A stretch of 34,242 nt of DNA from the NCBI GenBank assembly GCA_024224415.1, contig JAAENK010000174.1, positions 1 to 34,242 of the forward strand. Reading direction: 5' to 3'. Below the pieces are notes generated by a model. That model had not been told where the DNA came from, did no database searches, and worked only from the letters and a program-made list of their open reading frames with translations. This document shows, one piece after another, positions 7,874 through 17,960 of this stretch. Both the position numbers and the translations under genes were made by a program. The first letter of the stretch is position 1. The number at the start of each line of letters is the position of its first letter. This stretch comes from Gammaproteobacteria bacterium. GTDB taxonomy: Bacteria; Pseudomonadota; Gammaproteobacteria; GCA-001735895.

Positions 7874-8392
7874 ATCGCAGATAATAAACAGAGCCGTTTA
7901 AACGATGATATTACCGCGCCTGAAGTCAGGCTGATTGCCGAGGATGGTGAGCAGAAAGGCATCGTCACCCTGGAAGAGGCGAAACAATTCGCCGAAGTCG
8001 CCAAACTGGACCTAGTTGAACTGGTACCCGATGCAAAGCCCCCCGTCTGTCGGTTGATGGACTACGGCAAATTCAGATTCCAGCAAAAAAAGAAGTTGCA
8101 TGATCAGCGCAAGAAGCAGCGCCAGGTGCATATCAAGGAAATTAAATTTAGACCTGGCACGGAAGAGGGTGATTATCAGGTCAAGCTGAAGAAGCTGGTT
8201 AAATTTATCGAAATCGGTGACCGCTGTAAGGTTACCGTGCGTTTTAGAGGTCGGGAAATGGCGCATATGGAGTTAGGCACCGATCTGCTCAAACGCGTCG
8301 AAACAGACATGCAGGAATTCGCGACGGTGGACCAGTATCCACAGTCCGAAGGTCGCCAGATGACTATGTTACTGGTGCCCAAAAAACGTTAG
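7874..8392 (+). CDS. infC: Translation initiation factor IF-3, apparent ATC start
   Basis: 172 aa. IF-3 binds the 30S subunit, prevents premature 50S joining and proofreads the start codon. The reading frame opens at 7859 after a TAA, and no ATG, GTG or TTG occurs in frame before conserved IF-3 sequence begins ([19 protein letters not shown]). ATC at 7874, eight bases after GGGAG, gives the expected N-terminus ([11 protein letters not shown]). The first in-frame ATG (8054) would remove the whole N-domain. AUU/AUC-type starts are established for infC and are the basis of its autoregulation. The C-domain shows [20 protein letters not shown] and FRGREMAH. Start choice is confident though not proven. 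Confidence 0.93.
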   Translation: MADNKQSRLNDDITAPEVRLIAEDGEQKGIVTLEEAKQFAEVAKLDLVELVPDAKPPVCRLMDYGKFRFQQKKKLHDQRKKQRQVHIKEIKFRPGTEEGDYQVKLKKLVKFIEIGDRCKVTVRFRGREMAHMELGTDLLKRVETDMQEFATVDQYPQSEGRQMTMLLVPKKR

Positions 8393-8406
8393 TTGATTGA
8401 AACTGA

Positions 8407-8446
8407 CGTCTTACCCAAAGACGCGTCTCCGGCGTCCAGGGTCTTT
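8407..8446 (+). promoter_or_regulatory. Candidate rpmI-rplT leader with mutually exclusive hairpins
   Basis: In the 83-nt gap between infC and rpmI, CGTCTT (8407-8412) pairs with AAGACG (8418-8423). AAAGAC (8417-8422) can instead pair with GTCTTT (8441-8446), and GACGC (8420-8424) with GCGTC (8432-8436). These structures exclude each other. L20 is known to repress rpmI-rplT through a structured leader in E. coli, so this is the expected location, but I have not matched it to a described motif. Confidence 0.4.
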
Positions 8447-8475
8447 GAAATTGAAACTTTAAACTGGAGCATACA

Positions 8476-8673
8476 ATGCCAAAAATGAAGTCAAACAGTG
8501 GCGCGGCCAAGCGTTTTAAACGCACCGGATCCGGCGGCTACAAACGTGGGCAGTCGCATCTGCGCCACATCCTTACCAAGAAGAGCAGCAAGCGTAAACG
8601 TCAACTTGGCGAAATGCTTGAAATCCACGAAAACGATGTGCGTATGGTGCGTCGTATGTTGCCTTACACGTAG
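8476..8673 (+). CDS. rpmI: Large ribosomal subunit protein L35 (bL35)
   Basis: 65 aa, the standard bL35 length. It is highly basic, with the family start [14 protein letters not shown], a central [17 protein letters not shown], and ends MVRRMLPYT. It is a component of the 50S subunit. GGAG lies eight bases before the ATG. It is followed ten bases after its stop by rplT, as in most bacteria, and the two are probably regulated together by L20 acting on the upstream leader. Confidence 0.98.
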   Translation: MPKMKSNSGAAKRFKRTGSGGYKRGQSHLRHILTKKSSKRKRQLGEMLEIHENDVRMVRRMLPYT

Positions 8674-8683
8674 GGAGTAGAAA

Positions 8684-9046
8684 ATGCCAAGAGTAAAGAG
8701 AGGCGTCACCGCCCACGCACGTCACAAGAAAGTTCTCGATAAAGCCAAAGGTTACCGCGGTGCGCGCAGTCGCGTACTACGCGTCGCCAAGCAGGCTGTC
8801 ACCAAGGCGGGTCAATACGCTTATCGCGACCGTCGTCAACGCAAACGTCAGTTCCGTGCATTGTGGATTGCCCGCATTAACGCCGGCGCACGCGAAAACG
8901 GTATGTCGTATAGTGTATTTATGAATGGCCTGAAGAAAGCCGCGATCGAAATCGATCGTAAAGTGCTTTCCGATATCGCTATTTTCGACAAGCCGGCGTT
9001 TACCGTCCTGGTCGAAAAAGCCAGAGCCAGTCTGGAAGCCGCCTGA
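8684..9046 (+). CDS. rplT: Large ribosomal subunit protein L20 (bL20)
   Basis: 120 aa, matching the usual 117-120. It starts [18 protein letters not shown] and carries [21 protein letters not shown], the conserved rRNA-binding core, ending in the globular C-domain ([18 protein letters not shown]). It binds 23S rRNA early in 50S assembly and, in characterised relatives, also represses its own operon. GGGAG precedes the ATG at good spacing. A strong hairpin follows the stop. Confidence 0.98.
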   Translation: MPRVKRGVTAHARHKKVLDKAKGYRGARSRVLRVAKQAVTKAGQYAYRDRRQRKRQFRALWIARINAGARENGMSYSVFMNGLKKAAIEIDRKVLSDIAIFDKPAFTVLVEKARASLEAA

Positions 9047-9061
9047 GCGTAATCCGTTGTC

Positions 9062-10132
<1,071 letters not shown>

Positions 10133-10147
10133 ACAGGAGTCGCATCG

Positions 10148-12520
10148 ATGAAAATTAGCGAAAACTGGCTACGCGAATTGGTAAACCCGGCTATTGATAC
10201 TGATACCTTGATGGATCAGCTAACCATGGCGGGTCTTGAAGTCGAGGGTGTCGAATCGGCTGGATCTGACTTACAGGGTATAGTGGTTGGTGAAGTAATC
10301 TCGCTCGAACAGCATCCGAATGCCGATAAACTAAGCCTGTGCCAGGTTAGCGACGGCAGAGAAACCGTGCCTGTTATCTGTGGTGCAAAGAATGTGCGAA
10401 AAGGGCTTAAAGTCGCCTTTGCCATGGTCGGCGCGAAATTATCCGATATTAAAATTAAAAGGGCAAAGCTGCGTGGCGTCGAATCACACGGCATGCTTTG
10501 TTCGGCGAGCGAGCTTAAACTGGCCGAGAGTTCCGAAGGCATCTTAGAGTTACCCGAAGATGCACCTGTAGGAACCGATTTCAACGACTATTTACAACTC
10601 GACGATCGGATAATCGAAATCGATTTGACACCGAATCGTGGCGACTGCCTGAGCCTTGCCGGGGTCGCCCGCGAAGTTGCGGCGATTAATGGTATTGCTG
10701 CCAATACACCAGATATCCCTGAGGTCGCAGAATCGCTGACCGATACATTCCCGGTTGAACTACTCGCGCCAAAAGCCTGCCCACGATACGTTGGCCGCAT
10801 AATTCGAGGTATTGATCCAAAAGCCACCACGCCGATGTGGCTGCAGGAAAAATTGCGCCGTTGCGATCTACGCCCAATCAGCCCGACAGTCGATATCACA
10901 AACTATGTGATGATGGAGCTGGGACAGCCAATGCACGGTTTCGACTTCGACAAGCTCGAAGGTGGTATTCAGGTGCGCATGGCCAGTGCTGGTGAAAAAT
11001 TGGCTCTGCTAGACCAGAGCGAGGTCGAATGCAGGGAAGACACCTTGCTAATTGCCGATCACAAAAAGCCCCTGGCGCTGGCTGGCATCATGGGTGGCCT
11101 CGACTCGTCTGTCCAGGCTGAAACTCGTAATGTCTTTTTCGAAGCTGCTTTTTTCACTCCCATAGAAACCGCTGGTAAAGCGCGTAGTTACAGTATGCAT
11201 ACCGATTCATCGCATCGATTCGAGCGCGGTGTCGATCCTCAACTTCAGTGGCACGCTATACAGCGTGCGACTGAGCTTTTGATAGAAATTGCCGGCGGTG
11301 AAGCCGGCCCGGTAATCGATGTTAGTGATAGCCAATATTTACCAGAACAGTCTCAGGTAACGCTGCGCTATGATCGAATCAACCGATTACTGGGCGTCCC
11401 CGTCAGTCGCGAAGACGTTATCGGCATGATTCAGAGTCTGGGTATGAAGCTGGTCGAAAATGATGAAGGCTGGACGGTGACACCGCCAAGTTTTCGTTTC
11501 GATATCAATATCGAAGCCGATTTGATTGAGGAAATCGGCCGCATGGTCGGTTACAACAACATTCCGGGAACACGCGAGGCGGCGCATGTGCGGGTTGAGA
11601 GTTTTTCCGAAACCGAGGTAAGCCTGAACCTTATCCGTGAAGTGTTGGTAGAGCAGGGTTTTCACGAGGCAATTACATATTCCTTTGTATCGCCAGAAAT
11701 CCAGGCGGTGCTTGATCCGGGGCAGGAAACCTTGCCTCTGTCGAATCCGATATCAACAGATATGTCAGTGATGCGGACCAGGCTCATACCTGGCTTGATT
11801 GAAGCTTTACAGCATAACCTGAATCGCCAGCAAAGCCGGGTTCGACTATTCGAAAGTGGACAATGCTTTGTTCCAGGTAAAGAAGGCTTAAGCCAGCGTC
11901 CGCATATCGCCGCGGTAATTACCGGCAACCTACTCGAAGCAGGGTTGTATGCAGAAGCTAACTCCGTCGATTTCTACGATATAAAGGGTAACTTGGAGTC
12001 GATATTACGTCTTTCTGACGAATCATCTTACCGATTTGTCAAATCGGTGAATCCGATAATGCATCCGGGGCAAAGCGCCGATATCATTGCAAATGACAGA
12101 GTAATTGGTTTTGTCGGTGCATTGCATCCCTCAATCCTGGCAAAACTTCAGTTAAATCAGCCTGTTTTTGTGTTTGAAGTCGATTTGAATTCGATATTGC
12201 AGGCGATATTGCCAACATTCAGTGAATTGTCCAAATATCCATCGATCCGACGCGATATTTCGCTCAGTGTCGATGCAGAAACCAGTGCCCATGAGTTGAT
12301 TGACTGTGTTTTTTCACTTAGAAACGAGATTTTACAGGAAGTATTTGTATTTGACGTCTATACTGGTAAGGAAGTGAGAAATAATCGAAAAAGTGTCGCT
12401 TTGGGCTTGATTTTACAGGACTTTTCCCGCACTCTTGTTGATGAGGACGTTGAAAAACTGGTAGCTAAAGTCCTCGCACAACTAGAAAATCAACACAACG
12501 CTGTCTTGAGGGATACCTAA
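10148..12520 (+). CDS. pheT: Phenylalanyl-tRNA synthetase beta subunit
   Basis: 790 aa (E. coli about 795). It holds an EMAP-like tRNA-binding domain at about 40-150 ([20 protein letters not shown]), B3/B4 editing region (about 210-390, including [19 protein letters not shown]), B5 domain (about 400-475), the inactive catalytic-like core, and a C-terminal FDX-ACB anticodon-binding domain ([13 protein letters not shown] to the end). AGGAG precedes the ATG. Its TAA overlaps the ihfA ATG (TAATG), a coupling that is typical of this operon. Confidence 0.98.
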   Translation: MKISENWLRELVNPAIDTDTLMDQLTMAGLEVEGVESAGSDLQGIVVGEVISLEQHPNADKLSLCQVSDGRETVPVICGAKNVRKGLKVAFAMVGAKLSDIKIKRAKLRGVESHGMLCSASELKLAESSEGILELPEDAPVGTDFNDYLQLDDRIIEIDLTPNRGDCLSLAGVAREVAAINGIAANTPDIPEVAESLTDTFPVELLAPKACPRYVGRIIRGIDPKATTPMWLQEKLRRCDLRPISPTVDITNYVMMELGQPMHGFDFDKLEGGIQVRMASAGEKLALLDQSEVECREDTLLIADHKKPLALAGIMGGLDSSVQAETRNVFFEAAFFTPIETAGKARSYSMHTDSSHRFERGVDPQLQWHAIQRATELLIEIAGGEAGPVIDVSDSQYLPEQSQVTLRYDRINRLLGVPVSREDVIGMIQSLGMKLVENDEGWTVTPPSFRFDINIEADLIEEIGRMVGYNNIPGTREAAHVRVESFSETEVSLNLIREVLVEQGFHEAITYSFVSPEIQAVLDPGQETLPLSNPISTDMSVMRTRLIPGLIEALQHNLNRQQSRVRLFESGQCFVPGKEGLSQRPHIAAVITGNLLEAGLYAEANSVDFYDIKGNLESILRLSDESSYRFVKSVNPIMHPGQSADIIANDRVIGFVGALHPSILAKLQLNQPVFVFEVDLNSILQAILPTFSELSKYPSIRRDISLSVDAETSAHELIDCVFSLRNEILQEVFVFDVYTGKEVRNNRKSVALGLILQDFSRTLVDEDVEKLVAKVLAQLENQHNAVLRDT

Positions 12521-12822
12521 TGTCATTGACCAAGGCTGATATGGCCGAAATGCTATTTGAAGAACTTGGTCTCAACAAAAGGGAAGCGAAAGAGATAGTT
12601 GAGCTGTTTTTCGAAGAAGTAAAGGTAGCACTGGAAACCGGGCATCAGGTTAAATTGTCGGGTTTTGGTAATTTCCTGACGCGGTCTAAAGCTGAAAGGC
12701 CGGGCAGGAATCCAAAAACTGGTGAAGAAATTCCCATATCCGCGCGTAAAGTAGTAACTTTCCGGCCCGGACAAAAATTAAAAATAAGAGTAGAAGCATA
12801 TGCTGGAAGCGAGCAACAATAA
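12520..12822 (+). CDS. ihfA: Integration host factor alpha subunit
   Basis: 100 aa (E. coli 99). DNA-bending protein of the HU/IHF family that works as a heterodimer with IHF-beta, encoded elsewhere. Conserved features are the N-terminal dimerisation helices ([20 protein letters not shown]), the [21 protein letters not shown] segment in two adjoining parts that carries the intercalating Pro, and [11 protein letters not shown]. It starts inside the pheT stop codon, and the MerR-like gene starts 23 bp before its end. Confidence 0.98.
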   Translation: MSLTKADMAEMLFEELGLNKREAKEIVELFFEEVKVALETGHQVKLSGFGNFLTRSKAERPGRNPKTGEEIPISARKVVTFRPGQKLKIRVEAYAGSEQQ

Positions 12823-13156
12823 CGAATTACCGGTAATACCCGGTAAACGTTACTTCACTATCGGTGAAGTTGCTGAGCTTTGCGATGTAAAACCACATGT
12901 GCTTAGATACTGGGAGCAGGAATTTCCACAGTTAAAGCCGGTGAAAAGACGCGGTAATCGTCGTTACTATCAACGTCACGATGTGTTACTGATTCGCCAG
13001 ATTCGCAGCTTGCTATACGATGAAGGCTTCACCATTGGAGGAGCCAGACAGCGTCTGGACGGTGAAGGTGCCAAGGACGACATCAACCAAAGTCAGCAAA
13101 TCATTCGACAAACGCTGATAGAACTGGAAGAATTACTCTCCCTGCTTAAACGCTAG
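12800..13156 (+). CDS. MerR-like HTH transcriptional regulator
   Basis: 118 aa. Residues about 17-85 are a MerR winged HTH ([20 protein letters not shown], then [20 protein letters not shown] and [11 protein letters not shown]). A short C-terminal helix suitable for dimerisation follows ([13 protein letters not shown]). There is no metal-binding Cys pair or ligand domain, so the signal, if any, is unknown. It overlaps ihfA by 23 bp. A gene of this type after ihfA is common in non-enteric gammaproteobacteria. The target genes are unknown. Confidence 0.9.
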   Translation: MLEASNNNELPVIPGKRYFTIGEVAELCDVKPHVLRYWEQEFPQLKPVKRRGNRRYYQRHDVLLIRQIRSLLYDEGFTIGGARQRLDGEGAKDDINQSQQIIRQTLIELEELLSLLKR

Positions 13157-13182
13157 TTTCAAGCACAATCAAACCAGACAAT

Positions 13183-13259
<77 letters not shown>

Positions 13260-13374
13260 TTTTTACGAATAATTTCCCTTGTTGGATGAACTTCACCAAA
13301 ATCATCCTCGTCATTTCAATTTGAACAGGTAAATGTCATAATTTTCGATAGTAACTGCTCACCCGGGAGGATCT

Positions 13375-13713
13375 GTGAAAATCGTCAGTGCTATTATCAA
13401 ACCGTTTAAACTCGACGATGTTCGAGCCGCTTTGTCCGATATCGGTGTGAGTGGATTAACCGTCTATGAGGTCAAGGGATTTGGACGACAGAAAGGCCAC
13501 ACTGAGTTATATCGGGGTGCCGAATACGTGGTCGACTATATTCCGAAAGTGAAGCTGGAGATCGCCATTGACGATGAACTCGTTGAACGGGTAATCGACA
13601 CGATTGTTGATTCTGCAAAAACCGGGAAAATTGGCGACGGCAAGATATTTGTTACTAACCTGGAGAACGCAGTGCGCATTCGCACCAGCGAATCGGGGTC
13701 TTCGGCGCTTTAG
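13375..13713 (+). CDS. Nitrogen regulatory P-II protein (GlnB/GlnK family)
   Basis: 112 aa, the exact family length, from GTG at 13375 with GGGAGG upstream. P-II trimers sense 2-oxoglutarate, ATP/ADP and, through uridylylation, glutamine. Tyr51 of the T-loop, in ELYRGAEYVVDY, is intact, and both family signatures are present (GFGRQKGHTELYRGAEY; TGKIGDGKIFV). The modifying enzyme GlnD is encoded at 21268-23919. No amtB or glnA neighbour is present, so GlnB versus GlnK cannot be decided. I see no convincing sigma54 promoter upstream. Confidence 0.95.
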   Translation: MKIVSAIIKPFKLDDVRAALSDIGVSGLTVYEVKGFGRQKGHTELYRGAEYVVDYIPKVKLEIAIDDELVERVIDTIVDSAKTGKIGDGKIFVTNLENAVRIRTSESGSSAL

Positions 13714-13774
13714 TTTTAACCCAAAAGAAATTTAGTTAAGATTGGCAAAGTTTTTTCTAAAGCATAAGTTCACC

Positions 13775-14017
13775 ATGCTAATAGCGAAACAACCAAACGA
13801 TATACATCAATTTGTAGCAATTGCCATTTTTATCGGCACGGGGGCTACCAGTGTATATTTATTCTTTCTGATTACCGGATTAGCGATATTTCAAGGTACT
13901 ACGGAATATTTTACCCTGGTGGTGACGACCTTTGCCTGGATTTTGATATTTCCTGTCTGGATTATGTTATTTGCTGTGGCCATGTGGGTTTTAAATACCT
14001 TATCGAATACAAAGTAA
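13775..14017 (+). CDS. Small membrane protein of unknown function, two TM segments
   Basis: 80 aa from ATG 13775; a TTG at 13742 would add 11 residues. Two hydrophobic stretches are visible at about 13-37 (FVAIAIFIGTGATSVYLFFL) and 45-72 (LVVTTFAWILIFPVWIMLFA). There is no recognisable motif. It lies 61 bp after the P-II gene on the same strand and ends 3 bp before the 3' end of the convergent tRNA-Arg. It is not an AmtB fragment. The coding call rests on composition and membrane-like pattern only. Confidence 0.55.
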   Translation: MLIAKQPNDIHQFVAIAIFIGTGATSVYLFFLITGLAIFQGTTEYFTLVVTTFAWILIFPVWIMLFAVAMWVLNTLSNTK

Positions 14018-14020
14018 AAA

Positions 14021-14097
14021 TGGTGTCCCCGGCCCGGTTCGAACGGGCAACCTACGCCTTAGGAGGGCGTCGCGCTATCCAGTTGTGCCACGGGGAC
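14021..14097 (-). tRNA. tRNA-Arg(CCT)
   Basis: 77 nt with encoded CCA on the minus strand. Acceptor GTCCCCG/CGGGGAC, anticodon stem ACGCC/GGCGT with loop CTCCTAA (anticodon CCT, reads AGG), T loop TTCGAAC. A promoter-like pair lies just upstream. Confidence 0.95.
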
Positions 14098-14108
14098 GAT
14101 GCGGCGCG

Positions 14109-14137
14109 ATTGTAGCAGCTGGAAGCGATAATTTGAA
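14109..14137 (-). promoter_or_regulatory. Probable promoter of tRNA-Arg
   Basis: On the minus strand TTCAAA (14137-14132), 17-nt spacer, TACAAT (14114-14109), then a GC-rich CGCGCCGC discriminator before the tRNA. The spacing and discriminator fit a sigma70 stable-RNA promoter. Confidence 0.55.
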
Positions 14138-14159
14138 TATAGATGATGTAGACATTAAG

Positions 14160-14519
14160 TTATGCATTGATATCAGACCAAACTGCAAACTCATTACCAC
14201 CAGGTTCAGTAAAGTGGAAGCGACGGCCACCGGGGAATGAGAATATTGGCTTCACAACAACACCCCTGGCATTTTCTATTTTGACCTGGGTTGCTTCAAG
14301 ATCATTGCTATAGAAAACTATAAGAGCCGCCCCATTGCTTGTAGATGAGCATAATTCTGCCTTGAAAAATCCACCAGCAAGACCCTGGTTGAAAAAAGCC
14401 GTGTATTCAGGGCCATAATCTTGAAACGACCAGCCAAATACCTGGGTAAAGAACTCCTTTGTAGCCTGGATATCTTTTGCAGGGAATTCGACGTAATTTA
14501 TCTTCTCATGCTCATTCAT
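14160..14519 (-). CDS. VOC-family (glyoxalase/bleomycin-resistance-like) protein
   Basis: 119 aa, single VOC domain made of two beta-alpha-beta-beta-beta modules. Recognisable parts are INYVEFPAKDIQATKEFFTQ, VFGWSFQDYGPEYTAFF, AALIVFYSNDLEATQVKIEN and the C-terminal RRFHFTEPGGNEFAVWSD, close to the usual family ending. Members include metal-dependent lyases, isomerases and resistance proteins; the substrate cannot be told here. It lies 50 bp downstream of the DUF1330-like gene on the same strand and may be co-transcribed. Confidence 0.85.
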   Translation of the reverse strand: MNEHEKINYVEFPAKDIQATKEFFTQVFGWSFQDYGPEYTAFFNQGLAGGFFKAELCSSTSNGAALIVFYSNDLEATQVKIENARGVVVKPIFSFPGGRRFHFTEPGGNEFAVWSDINA

Positions 14520-14569
14520 TTAGTAAATACCTTTTTTCATGACAGTATGTTATGAGTGGGTTAGTACCT

Positions 14570-14860
14570 TTACATACCATCTACAATTATTAACGTGCAC
14601 TCAGCGTTTGCATGCCGAATAGCCTGTACCGGAGCATACTCTTCTGAGTTGGCAAATTGTTTCGCGCTTTCCAGGTCAGGAAATTCGACTATCACTATTC
14701 TTGTCGGTGACCAAAGATCTGATTCCAATATTTCGATATCACCGCCTCTCGTCCGGTAGGCACCGCCAAACTTTTCAACGATAGGGCGAGCTAAGCTTTT
14801 ATATTCTTCGTAAGCCTCAGCATCTTTAATTTTTGTATCGACGATAATAAATGCACTCAT
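14570..14860 (-). CDS. DUF1330-like dimeric alpha/beta-barrel protein
   Basis: 96 aa, the family length. It starts MSAFIIVDTKIKDAEAYEEY and contains FGGAYRTRGGDIEILE, RIVIVEFPDLESAKQF and the SEEYAPVQAIR segment seen in DUF1330 proteins. The fold is ferredoxin-like; the biochemical role of the family is not established. GGAGAG lies upstream of the ATG. It precedes the VOC gene. Confidence 0.85.
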   Translation of the reverse strand: MSAFIIVDTKIKDAEAYEEYKSLARPIVEKFGGAYRTRGGDIEILESDLWSPTRIVIVEFPDLESAKQFANSEEYAPVQAIRHANAECTLIIVDGM

Positions 14861-14948
14861 GTGGAACTCTCCTGTCTATTTGCATAACATCAAAGCATTT
14901 ATGCCGTGCGCAGCGCAACAGATAAATGTCGGTTAGATTGAGATTCGG

Positions 14949-14954
14949 TATAAT
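14949..14954 (+). promoter_or_regulatory. Possible -10 element of the SplB-like gene
   Basis: A perfect TATAAT lies 33 bp before the ATG at 14988. No good -35 is found at 16-18 bp, so it may be weak or activator-dependent. Confidence 0.35.
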
Positions 14955-14987
14955 CCCCAACCACAAAAATCCTTTACCCACTGTTCC

Positions 14988-16253
14988 ATGATCTCACCAC
15001 AAAATCGGATTTCACAACAGCCTTGCTATCCGCTGCTCAACGCCCAAATCCGGGCTTTTCTCGATGCGCAGGCCGCTGCATTACGCTTGTCAGTGCAGGA
15101 TTGTCGGCTAAGCTGTGAAATAGCTCTTGATTTACAGATGTGGGGTAATCAATCAATTGAGGATATCTGGCCTGATGCAACAAATTCGGGTGCAGCGGGC
15201 AAGGCGCTTAAACAGCAAATCATGAAGCAGTTACGCCTGAGCTGGGAGGGTTTGAAGTCGGAGCTTAATAGTTATCCGGCGGATACATCGGCGGCAAAAG
15301 TCAGTCTGGCTTCAAAACCGCTGACTATCGAGAAGGATAAAATTGGGATGGGTCGTTGCCCGGTAGCTTCCCCGCGTACTTTGTGCTGTAACCTGCAAAC
15401 GCTTGATGCGGTCGATAACTGTGGTTATGGTTGTAGTTATTGCAGTATCCAGTCTTTTTTCGATGGTAAACAAATCAGCTTCGATCAGGATTTTACCAAG
15501 AAGCTTTCGAAGCTGACGCTCGATCCTGAACAAATCTACCATATTGGCACGGGTCAGTCTTCCGACTCATTGATGTGGGGTAATAGTCATGGCGTGCAAG
15601 ATGCGTTGATTGATTTTGCCAGGGCTAATCCCAATGTAATCCTGGAGCTTAAAACCAAATCAGCCAACGTGAGTCATCTGCTTCGCTCACAGGCACCACG
15701 TAATATCATTTGTACCTGGTCGCTGAATACCCCAATATTGATTCGTCACGAAGAACATGGCACGGCGAGCCTCGATAAGCGTCTCGATGCGGCCCGTCGG
15801 GTTGCCGATGCTGGTCATATTATCGGTTTTCATTTTCACCCGATTATTCACTACGATAACTGGCGCGAGGACTATAGCGCGGTGGTCGAGGAGCTCACTG
15901 CCCGGTTTAGCGTCGATGAAGTTGCGCTCGTATCAATGGGAACCCTGACTTATATTAAATCGGTGATGCGTGAAATTCGTAGAAAGGCCATTCCCAGTCA
16001 GATACTAAAAATGCCGATGGTCAATGCCGATGGTAAGTTGTCCTACCCCGACGAGATTAAGCTATCTATGTTTAGACATGTTTATGATAGTTTCTCCGAT
16101 ATCTGGAAGGAATCGGTGTTTTATTATATATGCATGGAAAACCAGCGTTTCTGGAAGCCGGTATTTGGTTTCGATTATGCATCTAACGATGAATTTGAAA
16201 GTACGATGAAAAATAGTTATCTAGCTAAAATTGCTGCCTCAGCGCTGCGGTGA
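14988..16253 (+). CDS. Radical SAM protein of the spore photoproduct lyase (SplB-like) family
   Basis: 421 aa. The radical SAM cluster motif is NCGYGCSYCSIQSFF, a CX3CX2C with Cys145, Cys149 and Cys152, which binds a 4Fe-4S cluster and SAM. The about 120 residues before it form a helical extension, and the core includes ELKTKSANVSHLL, NIICTWSLNTP and GFHFHPIIHYDNW, patterns of the SplB/COG1533 group. Spore photoproduct lyase reverses the UV lesion 5-thyminyl-5,6-dihydrothymine in Bacillus spores; relatives in non-sporeformers have no settled substrate. It ends overlapping the convergent CobT-like gene by 15 bp. Confidence 0.85.
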   Translation: MISPQNRISQQPCYPLLNAQIRAFLDAQAAALRLSVQDCRLSCEIALDLQMWGNQSIEDIWPDATNSGAAGKALKQQIMKQLRLSWEGLKSELNSYPADTSAAKVSLASKPLTIEKDKIGMGRCPVASPRTLCCNLQTLDAVDNCGYGCSYCSIQSFFDGKQISFDQDFTKKLSKLTLDPEQIYHIGTGQSSDSLMWGNSHGVQDALIDFARANPNVILELKTKSANVSHLLRSQAPRNIICTWSLNTPILIRHEEHGTASLDKRLDAARRVADAGHIIGFHFHPIIHYDNWREDYSAVVEELTARFSVDEVALVSMGTLTYIKSVMREIRRKAIPSQILKMPMVNADGKLSYPDEIKLSMFRHVYDSFSDIWKESVFYYICMENQRFWKPVFGFDYASNDEFESTMKNSYLAKIAASALR

Positions 16254-17960
16254 CGTTGTAACCAGCTTTAATATATTTCTGAATACGGCATTGCTGAGTG
16301 ATTCACTCAGATCTATGGCCAGGCAGTGCCGGTAGTATGGGGTCAGACTCAGACCGACACCGATGCCGTAAATCTCAATACCTGAATGATGATCGTATTT
16401 TTCCACGACCTGTTTTAAATGATTGTCCAGGTAATATTCATCGTTGCTTAAGTTAGTCGCCGAGTCCATTGGGCTGCCATCGGAGATTACCATAAGTATT
16501 TTGCGTGCTTCACCATGGCGGCGCATGCGTTGGCAGGCCCATTTCACCGCTTCACCGTCCAGGCCTTCGCGGAAGTAGGGGGTTTTCAGCAATGCGGCGA
16601 TATTGCGTCGTGAACGCCGCCAGGTTGTGTCTGCATTTTTAAATACTAAATGACAACGTTCGTTGAGTCGCCCAGGGTTATCCGGTCGCCCCTGCGCCAA
16701 CCAGTCTTTGTAGGCCGCGCCACCATTCCAGTTGCCAGTGGTGAAACCGAGAATTTCACTGGCGATATTTGCCTGGTCGAGTGCGCGTGCGAAGATATCT
16801 ACCAGCATGGCGATGTATTCGATGTGGGCCTTCATCGAACCCGAACAGTCGATCAGAAACGATATCAGACAATCGTTTTTGAATAGATACTGATCCCTGC
16901 GAAACAACCGCCTTTCGCGTGGTGCGGTAACCAGTTGGGTCAGTCGACGGCCGTCGAGCAGACCTTCTTCTTCGCCGAACAACCATCCGTCGCGGCGAGG
17001 TGTCGAGAGCAGTCCCGATATGTGCCTGGCCAGGCGAGGGATATTGATGCCCTGATTGTGAATCAGGCGATCGAGCTGAGTGCGAAAGTTGCGTAATTCG
17101 GCCTCACGAACCTGCGAGGCAGCGACGATTTCACGATCATATTCTGTTGTGAATACTTGATAACCCTGATGCTGTTCATTTAATACCCTGCTCGAGCCAG
17201 TTACTACCGTTTTGATGTTGGCGTCTTCGGCTTCGTCGGAAAAGTCTATCGCCAGGGCGATGCGACTAAGCGCTTTCTCATTTACAGATTGAGTATTTTC
17301 GTGGCTGTTATGCTGCATTTCTGTGCTGAGCGAATCGTCGATGATTTGGGCGATGCGCAGTGCATGCTTGGCATATTTTTCCTGGTTAAAACGGTTTTTG
17401 CGTAATCCAAACAAATGACTGCCGATTACCGGGGTGATCTTGCCGCGGGTTACTTCAATTAAATCATCGGTTTCTTCCAGTGTTGGATAACCGGTAAGAC
17501 GTGACCAGGAGATTTGCGCGACGGTATATATGAGTAAGCCCAGGCTGGTTTCGGTATGACCGGCGTCGTGAAACTGTAGCGACCAGCATCGAAATCGATA
17601 ATAGAGGTTGGCCTTTATCCCTGGGTAAGCGTCGTCGACCAGGGTTTCCACTCTCAGCTGTTCGAGTAAGTCAAAGATCAGCGCTTGCAGGATGCTTTGC
17701 GGACAATGCGACTGGTGTAAGACGTTGTCGCTAAACCGAAGCCGTAATGCTACGCCATCGGCTATGCCGCGCTGCGAACGAAAGTTATCTTCGAGCGGAT
17801 TGGACTGTAAATGCGGTGCACCGGTATGCACACGTTTGCCTGCCAGAAACAGCGAGCGACCGCGGTGGCGTAGCTCGGTGAGTCCAGTCAGTGCACGGAT
17901 TGACGCGCCGCAGAGTTCATCTTCCTGTTGTAGTTGCTTCTGGCTCGGCAACTCAGCCAT
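16239..17960 (-). CDS. CobT-like VWA-domain protein (cobaltochelatase subunit family)
   Basis: 573 aa from ATG at 17960, which overlaps the CobS-like stop by 8 bp; the frame stays open further upstream but only inside that gene. The C-terminal about 200 residues form a von Willebrand A domain with a MIDAS motif (LIDCSGSMK, Asp371) and VISDGSPMD. The middle includes LFRRDQYLFKNDCLISFL, and the N-terminal 280 residues are helical. CobT works with the AAA+ CobS to drive cobalt insertion by CobN in aerobic cobalamin synthesis. CobN is not in the window, and other AAA+/VWA pairs act on other metalloenzymes, so the target is open. Confidence 0.85.
   Translation of the reverse strand: MAELPSQKQLQQEDELCGASIRALTGLTELRHRGRSLFLAGKRVHTGAPHLQSNPLEDNFRSQRGIADGVALRLRFSDNVLHQSHCPQSILQALIFDLLEQLRVETLVDDAYPGIKANLYYRFRCWSLQFHDAGHTETSLGLLIYTVAQISWSRLTGYPTLEETDDLIEVTRGKITPVIGSHLFGLRKNRFNQEKYAKHALRIAQIIDDSLSTEMQHNSHENTQSVNEKALSRIALAIDFSDEAEDANIKTVVTGSSRVLNEQHQGYQVFTTEYDREIVAASQVREAELRNFRTQLDRLIHNQGINIPRLARHISGLLSTPRRDGWLFGEEEGLLDGRRLTQLVTAPRERRLFRRDQYLFKNDCLISFLIDCSGSMKAHIEYIAMLVDIFARALDQANIASEILGFTTGNWNGGAAYKDWLAQGRPDNPGRLNERCHLVFKNADTTWRRSRRNIAALLKTPYFREGLDGEAVKWACQRMRRHGEARKILMVISDGSPMDSATNLSNDEYYLDNHLKQVVEKYDHHSGIEIYGIGVGLSLTPYYRHCLAIDLSESLSNAVFRNILKLVTTSPQR

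Noticed and set aside
8054-8392. Truncated IF-3 starting at ATG 8054
   Set aside because: Conserved IF-3 sequence continues without a break upstream to the ATC at 7874, so this is not a broken gene.
13260-13374. Sigma54 (-24/-12) promoter upstream of the P-II gene
   Set aside because: No GG-N10-GC pair in a TGGCAC/TTGC context was found in the 115 bp.
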